NCBI GenBank assembly: GCA_963712815.1
Contig: CAVQJL010000012.1
Location: forward strand, 1 to 64,000
DNA: 64,000 nucleotides
Direction: 5' to 3'
Source of the DNA: RPQJ01 sp963712815
GTDB lineage: Bacteria > Pseudomonadota > Gammaproteobacteria > Steroidobacterales > Steroidobacteraceae
Shown: in pieces, positions 31,032 through 38,694 of the stretch
Numbering within the stretch: position 1 is the first letter of the stretch
Layout: each line of letters starts with the position of its first letter
Notes under the pieces: model-generated
What the model saw: only the letters and a program-made list of their open reading frames with translations
Databases searched by the model: none
Told to the model about the DNA's origin: nothing
Program-made: the position numbers and the translations under genes

Positions 31032-32159
31032 TCATGGCATGACGTTTGCGGATTCCCATGCGCGCACGCGGGTACGCGCGACATCGAACAGTCGCTCGTA
31101 GTTTTCGAGACGGACCTTGCGACTGGCCTCCGGCGTGAGCAGCTTCCAGATCGGATCCCACAGGTGGTAGACGCGCAACTGCGTCGCCTGGTCGGCCGGC
31201 GCCACGTTGTCGGTGCCGAACAGAAACCGCTCCGGATGACGGTTCAGCATCGCCGCGATCGCCTTCTCGCTCTCTGGCGAGGAAACGGCGTACTTGGCGA
31301 CCTCATCCCACGAGATGTCGAAATGCACGTGCGCGAGGGTCGGGTCCTCGATCAGGCCCTGGACGATATCCAGATGCGTGGCGCTGCGCTGCGCCGTGCC
31401 GGCCATGGACTGGGACTGGGACGGATGCACCACCCGGCCGAGGCCCGTATGCGCCCAGATGATCGTGGTCTGCGGATGGCGCCGCAGCAGTTCCCTCATC
31501 TGCGTGAGAAAGACGGGCTCCGTGCCTGCCTTGGCGAAAGGCATGTCGATGTCGTTGTGAAGTATCACGACGAGTCCGACTTGGCCCGCGAAATCGAGCA
31601 CTCGATCGAGCGCCGGGTCCGTCAGGCTGGCAACGTCTCCGGCGACCTTCGACGAAACGAATTCCTTGTGGATCGTGAACTCGCCGATGCCGCTGAACAC
31701 GCCCGGATAGGTCTCGAGCACGCGCCGGATGTGGTCGGCCGCGTACATGTCGGCGGGATTGAATCCGGTGATCATCGGGTCCAGGCGCTTCTGTTGCTCC
31801 GGACGCAGCTTCCGGTACTCGTTGGCGATGTAGGCGTCGGTGAACGAGTAGTAGTAGAGGGGCGCGTCGGACTGCAGGTAGTAGGTCGGGGCGAAATCAC
31901 CCGAATTCTCGTACGACCAGGTCTGTTGCAGGGGAATGCCGAACAGCGTCGAGCGGCCGACCGCATCGCCCATGATCTCGTCGACGTACTTGCGAAGGTC
32001 CGTGCCCTGCTGGACGTAGTTCGTCAGGTGGAAGTGCGCGTCATGGAACAGCGGCGCGTCCGCGGCCCTCGCCGACGCCGCACCAGACGCAATGGCCGCC
32101 AGCGCCAGCAGACCCGCCACACGCCGAGCGCCGGTCGGCGCGCCCCGTTTCCTGCTCAT
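31032..32159 (-). CDS. Exported amidohydrolase-fold (TIM-barrel) metal hydrolase
   Basis: A periplasmic metal-dependent hydrolase of the amidohydrolase superfamily, probably the amidohydrolase_2 group; the substrate is unknown. The 375-residue protein begins MSRKRGAPTGARRVAGLLAL and continues to an ASARA cleavage site, a clear Sec signal. Metal ligands are visible as HxH in FHDAHFHLTNY, His in VVILHNDIDMP, His in IIWAHTGLGR, and the terminal Asp in FLFGTDNVAP. The ATG at 32159 has AGGAGA nine bases upstream. It lies 35 bases after the periplasmic glutaminase and 18 bases before the porin, so all three likely act together outside the inner membrane. Confidence 0.83.
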   Translation of the reverse strand: MSRKRGAPTGARRVAGLLALAAIASGAASARAADAPLFHDAHFHLTNYVQQGTDLRKYVDEIMGDAVGRSTLFGIPLQQTWSYENSGDFAPTYYLQSDAPLYYYSFTDAYIANEYRKLRPEQQKRLDPMITGFNPADMYAADHIRRVLETYPGVFSGIGEFTIHKEFVSSKVAGDVASLTDPALDRVLDFAGQVGLVVILHNDIDMPFAKAGTEPVFLTQMRELLRRHPQTTIIWAHTGLGRVVHPSQSQSMAGTAQRSATHLDIVQGLIEDPTLAHVHFDISWDEVAKYAVSSPESEKAIAAMLNRHPERFLFGTDNVAPADQATQLRVYHLWDPIWKLLTPEASRKVRLENYERLFDVARTRVRAWESANVMP

Positions 32160-32194
32160 CGGTCGATGTCTCCTGCAAGTATCCGCAAGCCTGA

Positions 32195-33244
32195 TCAATT
32201 CCTGCGGGCCGCCGGCGTCACGGCATAGGGATTGGCGCCGAGCGCGTTCGAGATCGCCTCGATGGTCCTTTGCGCCTTGACGCTGTTGCCGGCCGCGTCG
32301 AGCGGCGGCGAAATCACTGCGATTCCGAACTTGCCGGGCGCCACCGCGATAATGCCGCCGCCGACGCCGCTCTTCGCCGGCAGGCCGGTCTTGTAGAGCC
32401 ACTTGCCGGAATCGTCGTACAGGCCGGCTGTCGCCATCACCGCCAGCACCTCCGGCACGTTCTCGCTCTTCATTACGACCTTTCCGGTCAGCGGGTTCGT
32501 GCCGCCGTTCGCCAGCGTTGCGGCCATCGTCGCCAGGTCCTTCGCGTTGACGCTTACGGAGCACTGCTCGGTGTAGATGTCGGTCGCCTGGGCCGTGTCT
32601 CCCTTGATGTGGCCATAGGCGCCCATCAGCGCGGCGAGCGCCTGGTTGCGCTGATTCGTTGCGGCCTCCGACTTGAACACTTCCTGGTTCACCGACAGCG
32701 GCCGCCCCGCAAAGTCGCTGTAATAGGAGAGGATCTTGTTCCAGATCTCGACGCGGCTCGCGCCGGACACCATGCTGGTGGCGGTGATCGCGCCCGGATT
32801 CACCATCGCGTTCATCTCCGCGCCCTTGTACTGCTCGATCGCGACGATCGAGTTGAACACCTGCCCGGTGGCGTCCACGCCCATGTTCTCCGGGATCGAC
32901 TCCGGGCCCCGCTCCTCGATGACCTTGGCCATCGTGAAGACCTTCGAGATCGACTGGATCGAGACCTCCGAGCCGATGTCGCCCTTCGTATAGACGCGAC
33001 CATCGGCGGTCACCAGCGCAATGCCGAAGATGTTCGGATCGACTTCGGCCAGCGCCGGGATGTAGTCGGCGTTGGCGCCTTCCTTGAGGTCCTTGAACTG
33101 CGCGTATGCGGAATCAAGCGCAGCCTCGATCGCAGCGGGAGACGGCAATCCCGTCGAGGGGTTGGCCGCCGCCGGTGCCGCGACCGGCAGCATTGCGACG
33201 GCAGCGATCGCGGTCCAGAACGAACTGCGGCGGCTCGAGATCAT
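32195..33244 (-). CDS. glsA: Periplasmic glutaminase (GlsA family)
   Basis: It hydrolyses L-glutamine to glutamate and ammonia. The 349-residue product matches the beta-lactamase-related glutaminase fold: YIPALAEVDPNIFGIALVT, the catalytic S-x-x-K in SIQSISKVFTMAK, NAMVNPGAI, EQCSVSVNAKDLA and KSGVGGGIIAVAPGKFG. Unlike cytosolic GlsA enzymes it has a Sec signal peptide (MISSRRSSFWTAIAAVAML then AAPAAANP), so it should act in the periplasm. The ATG is at 33244. It heads a three-gene run of exported proteins with the amidohydrolase and porin. A 10-bp inverted repeat lies upstream. Confidence 0.9.
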   Translation of the reverse strand: MISSRRSSFWTAIAAVAMLPVAAPAAANPSTGLPSPAAIEAALDSAYAQFKDLKEGANADYIPALAEVDPNIFGIALVTADGRVYTKGDIGSEVSIQSISKVFTMAKVIEERGPESIPENMGVDATGQVFNSIVAIEQYKGAEMNAMVNPGAITATSMVSGASRVEIWNKILSYYSDFAGRPLSVNQEVFKSEAATNQRNQALAALMGAYGHIKGDTAQATDIYTEQCSVSVNAKDLATMAATLANGGTNPLTGKVVMKSENVPEVLAVMATAGLYDDSGKWLYKTGLPAKSGVGGGIIAVAPGKFGIAVISPPLDAAGNSVKAQRTIEAISNALGANPYAVTPAARRN

Positions 33245-33292
33245 GATCGTCTCCTGCGGTGCGTGCGAATAAATGCCATGCTGGCAAGGCCT

Positions 33293-33321
33293 GCCGCGAC
33301 GGTGAATTGCTCCGTCGCGGC
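33293..33321. repeat. 10-bp perfect inverted repeat upstream of glsA
   Basis: The arms GCCGCGACGG and CCGTCGCGGC flank a 9-base spacer (tgaattgct), 49 bases from the glsA start in the glsA/msrP divergent region (220 bp). It may be an operator or a 5'-UTR hairpin. A smaller palindrome (CTGAA, AGA, TTCAG) lies at 33391-33403. No tRNA or small gene is visible in the gap. Confidence 0.4.
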
Positions 33322-33464
33322 GACGCGGATCCTAAGCCACGAACGCTGGGCATTGCCACCTGCTTGCGATCACGCTGCGGTGCCCGGCGCCTGAAAGATT
33401 CAGGGTCTTCGTCCGGTCCTATTCGTTGAGCAACCAATTCGGGACTCACGACGAATCCACCGAC

Positions 33465-34403
33465 ATGCGCCGAACCAAGCACGCCGATCCCCTTCCGTCC
33501 GAGATCACGCCACGCGAGCGGTACTTCAGTCGCCGTGAAATCATCGCTGCGCTGGCCGGTGCGGGCCTGTCGGTCGGCGCCGGTCCGGCCTCGTCGGTCG
33601 GGCGCCTCGAGTTCATCAGAAACCCGCGACTGAGCTTGTCGGAGCCGCCAAATTCATTTGAAGATATAAAAACTTACAACAACTTTTACGAATTCGGCAC
33701 AGACAAGGACGATCCGGCGGCGAACTCCGGCCGATTCAAGCCGCGGCCGTGGACGGTCCGCATCGCCGGCGAAGCCGAGGTCACCGGGACCTTCGACCTG
33801 AACGACATTCTCAAGCCACATGCCCTGGAGGAACGCATCTATCGCCTGCGGTGCGTCGAGGCCTGGTCGATGGTCATCCCATGGGTGGGGTTCCCGCTCG
33901 GGAGCCTTCTGAAGCGATTCAGGCCCACGTCACGGGCGAAGTACGTCGCGTTCAGGACGGTCCACCGCCCGGATGAGATGCCCGGACAGCGCTTCCCGGT
34001 GCTCGAGTGGCCCTACGTCGAAGGTCTGCGGATCGACGAAGCGGTTCATCCGCTGACCATCCTCGCCGTCGGGCTTTACGGTCAGGCGCTGCCGAACCAG
34101 AACGGCGCGCCCTTGCGCCTGGTGGTGCCGTGGAAATATGGCTTCAAGGGCATCAAGTCGATTGTCGAGATCCGCTTCACGGAGCGGCAGCCGCCGACGT
34201 CCTGGAACCTCTCGGCGCCGCACGAGTACGGTTTCTATGCGAACGTCAATCCGGCGGTCGATCATCCGCGCTGGAGCCAGGCGAAGGAGCGCCGTATCGG
34301 TTCCGGATTGTTCGAGCCGCGCCGCCCGACGCTGCCGTTCAACGGCTATGCCGACGATGTCGCTGCCTTGTACCGCGGCCTGGACCTGCGCAGGCATTTT
34401 TGA
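33465..34403 (+). CDS. msrP: Protein-methionine-sulfoxide reductase catalytic subunit MsrP
   Basis: A periplasmic molybdopterin enzyme that repairs oxidised methionine in exported proteins, receiving electrons from MsrQ. The 312-residue protein has a twin-arginine signal (SRREIIAALAGAGLS, Arg23-Arg24) and the molybdenum-ligand Cys130 in RLRCVEAWSMVIPW. Further blocks are FPLGSLLKRFRPTSRAKYV, PLRLVVPWKYGFKGIKSIV, and the terminal FNGYADDVAALYRGLDLR. The ATG at 33465 is preferred; an in-frame TTG at 33426 would add 13 residues before the Tat region. The stop overlaps the msrQ start (TGATG). Its cofactor needs molybdate, and a modAB uptake locus lies at the right end of the window. Confidence 0.95.
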   Translation: MRRTKHADPLPSEITPRERYFSRREIIAALAGAGLSVGAGPASSVGRLEFIRNPRLSLSEPPNSFEDIKTYNNFYEFGTDKDDPAANSGRFKPRPWTVRIAGEAEVTGTFDLNDILKPHALEERIYRLRCVEAWSMVIPWVGFPLGSLLKRFRPTSRAKYVAFRTVHRPDEMPGQRFPVLEWPYVEGLRIDEAVHPLTILAVGLYGQALPNQNGAPLRLVVPWKYGFKGIKSIVEIRFTERQPPTSWNLSAPHEYGFYANVNPAVDHPRWSQAKERRIGSGLFEPRRPTLPFNGYADDVAALYRGLDLRRHF

Positions 34404-35056
34404 TGCCGGTGGGTGCCGGTACCCGACCGCAGGGCGTGCTGCGCCGCGGCCTCAAGCCGATGGTCTTCGTACTCTGCGCACTGCCGCTCGCCTGGCTGCT
34501 GGCGCGCACGTTCGGCATCGCCGGCACCGGCCTCGGGCCCAATCCGATCGACGAGATCATGGACCGCCTCGGCGAATGGGGACTCCGCCTGCTGCTCGCC
34601 ACGCTGTTCGTGTCCCCACTTGCGGTCATGCTTCGCAAGCCTTGGCTGATGGGGCTGCGGCGCATGCTCGGCCTGTACGCCTTCACGTACCTGCTGCTGC
34701 ACTTCCTCAACTGGCTCGTCCTCGACCAGTGGTTCGACCTGCGCGCAATCGCCGCGGACATCGCCGGGCGCCCGTACATCACGGTCGGGTTCGCGGCGTT
34801 TCTGTTGCTGCTGCCGCTCGCGGTCACGTCGACGGCCGGCTGGATGCGGCGCCTCGGTCGCCGCTGGCACCGGTTGCACCGGCTGGTCTATCCGGCCGCG
34901 ATCCTCGGCTGCGTGCACTTCTGGTGGCAGGTCAAGGCTGACTGGCGCGAGCCCGCCGTGTACGCGGTGGTGCTGGCCGTGCTGCTGGCCTGGCGAGTTC
35001 GCCGCGCGAGGGGACGCGTCTCCCGCGCAGGTTCTACTGCGCGGATCGAAGCTTGA
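34403..35056 (+). CDS. msrQ: MsrQ, heme-binding membrane subunit of the MsrPQ system
   Basis: An inner-membrane b-type cytochrome that passes electrons from the quinone pool or a flavin reductase to MsrP. The 217-residue protein has about six hydrophobic helices: FVLCALPLAWLLART, LRLLLATLFVSPLAV, MLGLYAFTYLLLHFLNWL, VGFAAFLLLLPLAVTS, LHRLVYPAAILGCVHFWW and AVYAVVLAVLLAW. Conserved His ligands occur in LLLHFLNW, HRLHRLVY and GCVHFWW. The ATG overlaps the msrP stop. The last 23 bases overlap the convergent EamA remnant. Confidence 0.95.
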   Translation: MPVGAGTRPQGVLRRGLKPMVFVLCALPLAWLLARTFGIAGTGLGPNPIDEIMDRLGEWGLRLLLATLFVSPLAVMLRKPWLMGLRRMLGLYAFTYLLLHFLNWLVLDQWFDLRAIAADIAGRPYITVGFAAFLLLLPLAVTSTAGWMRRLGRRWHRLHRLVYPAAILGCVHFWWQVKADWREPAVYAVVLAVLLAWRVRRARGRVSRAGSTARIEA

Positions 35057-35921
35057 GCATGGTGTGGCCGAACACCGATCCCAGGATGATCGCGACGCCC
35101 AGGTAGAACGTCACGGTCAACTCGCGCTGCTCGCCGAGCAGAAGGATCGCCAGCAGGATCGCATAGACCGGCTCGAGGCTGACCGCCAGTTGTGCCATGA
35201 ACGCACTGGTGTGGCGCAGGGCACGCAGCGCCAGCGCGAAGGGCAACAGCGTGCAGCCGAGCGACAGGATCGCGAGCAGCCACGCGTCGCGCGCCGCGGG
35301 AATCGTGCAGCCAGGGCGCCTGCCCTTGCCAGGCGAGCGCCACCACCGTGAGGAACGCGGTCCCGGCAGCCAGCTCCACGCCGGTCACGAGCAGCGGGCT
35401 GGCGCGCTCGACGTAGCGCTTGTTCAGCGCCCCGAAGACGGCCACGAGAAATGCCGACGCGACGCCGACCGCGAGTGCCGAGCTGCATGCCCGCGGGCGT
35501 GCCGCCGACCACGAGAACCACGCCGGGCAGCGCAACCAGTCCCACCAGCGAGTTCCCGTGCATCGAACGGGCGTCGCGCGATCCACGGCTCGATGACCGC
35601 GAGGAACAGTGGGGCCACGGCCATGCTGGTCGCGGCGACCGAAGCGTTGGCGAGCTTGATCGCGCCATAGAACGTCAGCCAGTGCAGCGCCACGACGACG
35701 CCGATGCCGCCGAACACGGCGAGCGTACGCAGCGAGACGGCACGCAGCTCCCGCCACAACGGCGGCCAGGCAAGCAGCACGACGACGACGATCAGCATCC
35801 GCCACCAGACGAGATCCAGCGCCGGCAGGCTGATCAGCTTGCCGAGGATGGCCGTGAAGCCCCACAGCAGCACGCAGAAGTGGATCTGCAGCAGCGCCTT
35901 GCGCTCGGGCGGCATGGACAT
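35034..35921 (-). pseudogene. EamA/DMT-family transporter, interrupted by three +1 frameshifts
   Basis: The pieces together make one drug/metabolite transporter of about 295 residues with the usual ten helices. It begins MSMPPERKALLQIHFCVLLWGF and the first frame reads well to about 35550, where the expected continuation (LVGLVALPGVVLVVGGTP) is in the next frame. At about 35476 the frame shifts again (LAVGVASAFLVAVFGALNKR). At about 35290 it returns to the first frame (AWLLAILSLGCTLLPFALAL) and ends ILGSVFGHTMLKLRSAQ. Each shift equals one extra base (or two missing). Because all segments keep family-like sequence right up to each break, the indels are recent or are sequencing errors. Confidence 0.82.
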
Positions 35922-36008
35922 GGTGTGGTTCGTGCGAGTCTCAGGCCGGCATGCAGTGCGGTTCGATGCTCGGCAGTGCTCAGCCGGGCCACCAGCGCGT
36001 CCACCCGG

Positions 36009-37127
36009 TCAGCGGGAAACGACCGTCGTCTCGCGCTTGCGGATCTGCTCCTGCACCATCTCGAGCGCCGTCCGCTCGCAGGGGGGCAGGTCGACGTCCG
36101 TCGTTCCCTTCGGCGTCACGCGCTCGCCCCAGCGGACGAAGTGCGCACAGAACGTGAGCCCCGCGCCGAAGGCCGGCAGCAGGATTCGTCCGCCCGGCTT
36201 CACGCGGCCTTCCTCGATCGCCTCGACCAGCGCGACCGGCACGGTTGCCGCGGACATGTTGCCGTAGCGGTGCACGTTGACGAACACCCGCTCCATCGGC
36301 ACCCCGGCCCGCTTGGCGACGGCCTCGATGATGCGCAGGTTGGCCTGGTGCGGCACGACGAGGTCGATGTCGTCGGGACCGAGGTGCCGGGTGGCGAGTA
36401 CGTCGGCGCAGGCGCCCGACATGCCGATCACGGCACGCTTGAAGATCTCCTGGCCCTCGAAGATCCAGTCCGTCTTGCCAAAGACGCGCGTGAAGTTCGC
36501 GTAGCGGGTGCCCATGCCCTCGACCACCAGCGTGCCGCGGGCGTCGCTGTCGCACCCGAGGCGCTCGGCGAGCAGGCCTTCCTCGCGCTCGGTCGCCTGC
36601 AGCACGACCGCCGCGCAGCCGTCACCGAACAGCACCGACACGCCGCGGTTGCTCCAGTCCATGAACGCGCTGATCAGCTCGCCGCCGAGCACGACCGCGT
36701 TGCGCACCACGCCGTTGCGGATCAGCGCGTTGGCGGTGCTGAGGGCATACAGGAAGCTGGTGCAGGCGGTGTTGACGTCCATTGCGGCCGCTTTCTTCGC
36801 ACCGAGCCGCACCTGCAGGCCGGAGGCCTGGTTCGGCACCTGGTCGTCGAAGCTGCAGGTGCCGAAGACGATCAGTTCCACGTCTGCCGGATCGAGCCCT
36901 GCGCACGCCAGCGCGCGCATCGCCGCGACGTAGCCGAGCTCCTCGAGCGGCACGTGCGACACCCGCCGCTCGCGGATGCCGGTGCGGCTGGTGATCCACT
37001 CGTCGTTGGTGTCGAGGAACGTGGCGAGGTCGGCGTTGGTCAGCACGGCCGGCGGAAGACACTTGCCCCAGCCCGTAATGGCGGCGTAGGTCACCGTCAG
37101 GATCTCCGGGTTTCGAGAGGCCGCCAC
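36009..37127 (-). CDS. FabH-like 3-oxoacyl-ACP synthase III family protein
   Basis: A thiolase-fold condensing enzyme of the KAS III family. The 372-residue product has the complete catalytic triad: Cys122 in NTACTSFLY, His260 in VPHQANLR and Asn290 in NVHRYGNMSAA. It is about 50 residues longer than E. coli FabH, mostly a charged carboxy-terminal tail (DVDLPPCERTALEMVQEQIR). Neither acyl carrier protein genes nor other fab genes are nearby, so a role in bulk fatty-acid initiation is not implied. A specialised acyl substrate is as likely. It is intact although flanked by two frameshifted genes, and is divergent from the alpha/beta hydrolase. Confidence 0.87.
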   Translation of the reverse strand: MAASRNPEILTVTYAAITGWGKCLPPAVLTNADLATFLDTNDEWITSRTGIRERRVSHVPLEELGYVAAMRALACAGLDPADVELIVFGTCSFDDQVPNQASGLQVRLGAKKAAAMDVNTACTSFLYALSTANALIRNGVVRNAVVLGGELISAFMDWSNRGVSVLFGDGCAAVVLQATEREEGLLAERLGCDSDARGTLVVEGMGTRYANFTRVFGKTDWIFEGQEIFKRAVIGMSGACADVLATRHLGPDDIDLVVPHQANLRIIEAVAKRAGVPMERVFVNVHRYGNMSAATVPVALVEAIEEGRVKPGGRILLPAFGAGLTFCAHFVRWGERVTPKGTTDVDLPPCERTALEMVQEQIRKRETTVVSR

Positions 37128-37235
37128 TTTACCAGCTTCGCCGCGGCATCACGGCGCCCGCGGCCTGCGGGTGCCGTGACCACGCAGGGTGTGCGATCCT
37201 TCGATGCAACAACCGCCGCCAGTCCGTCCACGACC

Positions 37236-38041
37236 ATGCCCACCGCGCGCATCAACGATCACACGATGTACTACGAGGTCCTCGGCAAGGGACAGCCCGT
37301 GCTGTGCATGGGCGGCTGGGGCACGTTCTGCCACGAGAACCACGGCCAGCTGGCACGCGGGCTCGCGGACCGTCACCAGGTCGTGATCTTCGACTACCGC
37401 GGCATCCGCGACTCGGACGACGATCCGACGCGGCCGTCCACGATGGAACTGCACGCCAACGACGCCATCGGCCTGCTCGACCACCTCGGTCTGGCGAACG
37501 TGCACCTCGTGGGGCTCGTGGGCATCGGCGCGTGCGTCTGCCAGGAAATCGCCATCCGCCGGCCGGACCTCGCCCGCAGCATGCTCAACATGGGCGCGTG
37601 GTGCGAGGTGGACGACTTTCTCCGCGACCAGCTCGAGATGTTCCGCTGGATCCACCGCGACCTCGGCTTCTATCCGTTCCAGGAGGCCGTCACGCTGCTG
37701 TCGTTCGAGGCCGGGTTCTACAACGCCAACAGGCGGCCGCCTGCTCGGCCCGGAAGGTGGCTGGAAGGAACTGAACGGCCGCTACGAGGCGCACTCGCGG
37801 CTGATCGACGCCTGCGTGGGCTTCGATTCGAAGGATCGGCTGAAGGACATTCGCTGCCCCGCCCTCGTCATCCATGCAGGCAAGGACGTCGTGACTGCCC
37901 CGCGCAACGACGCTGCCGATCGAGCAGGGCATTCCCGGGGCCAGAGGCCTGCTATGGGAGGACGTCGCCCACGTCGTGGCCGGAAAGGAACAGAAGATCC
38001 GCTTCGCGAACACGCTGTTCGAGTGGCTCGGGTCGAACTGA
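37236..38041 (+). pseudogene. Alpha/beta hydrolase-fold protein with two +1 frameshifts and no standard nucleophile
   Basis: The reconstructed product is about 268 residues, with an alpha/beta hydrolase look: MYYEVLGKGQPVLCMGGWG, VIFDYRGIRDSDD, LLDHLGLANVHLVG, then a cap region and IRCPALVIHAGKD. The frame breaks near 37738 (after NANRRP, continuing LLGPEGGWKELNGRYEAH) and near 37910 (after APRND, continuing LPIEQGIPGARGLLWEDVAHVV, split here as one strand), and ends FANTLFEWLGSN. Both shifts equal one extra base. The nucleophile elbow, normally G-x-S-x-G, reads GLVGIGACVC at residues 93-102 with no Ser, so hydrolase activity is doubtful even if the frame is repaired. It converges on the amidase gene, 25 bases apart. 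Confidence 0.75.
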
Positions 38042-38066
38042 AGCGCTGCGCCAGGCAGCTGCGGAC

Positions 38067-38694
38067 TCAGGCGCCTTCCCCCAGCCCGCCCAGATAGCGC
38101 TCGACCGCCTCGAAATCCACGACGTCGGCGTAGCGACGGCCGACGTCTTCGAGGTTCGAGCGGTGCTGTCGCTCGTCGGCATCACCGACAGCAGTCCTCC
38201 GCCACGAGCACCCTGAAACCGTAGGAAAACGCGTCCACGACCGTGGCGCGAACGCAGCCGCTCGTGGTGCAGCCCGTGACGATTACGGTGTCCACGTTCT
38301 GCTTGACCAGGTACGTGATCAGCGGCGTCTGGAAGAACATCGACGGCGCATTCTTGCAATAGGTGAAATGGGCGGCGTGCTCGATCTGCGGGTCCATCGC
38401 CGTGCAGGGATTGCCGTAGAAGAATTCGTCGCGAACCGCCCTGACCTTCCACAGCGGCATGTCGGCGAGGCTCCCGTAGGCGGTGTAGCAGGTCGCCACG
38501 GGCACTCCGACCTGCCGCGCGATCGGAAGCAGCCTGGCGGTTCGGTCGCGTGCGGCGTGGATCATCGGCAGTCCGCCGAGCGGGTAGCGCGGGTCGGTGA
38601 ACGCCACCTGGAAGTCGACGACGAGCACGGCGGGCCTGCGCCCGCCGCCGATCTCGTACGATCCATAGCCGACGTCGCGGTAGCGGTCGCTCAC
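38067..38694 (-). pseudogene. Isochorismatase-fold amidohydrolase (N-carbamoylsarcosine-amidase-like), one +1 frameshift near the end
   Basis: A cysteine hydrolase of the isochorismatase superfamily; relatives hydrolyse N-carbamoyl compounds or nicotinamide. The catalytic set is complete: Asp27 in VLVVDFQVAF, Lys114 in FTYCKNAPSMFF and Cys147 in GCTTSGCVRATVVDAF. A single extra base near 38198 (in TGCTGTCGG) converts the expected EDCVGDADERQHRSNLED into a stop after EDCCR. In the shifted frame the family-like tail runs to 38067 (YADVVDFEAVERYLGGLGE). The GTG start at 38694 overlaps the hyuB stop by three bases, so the two are coupled, supporting a role on the hydantoinase product. Confidence 0.82.
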
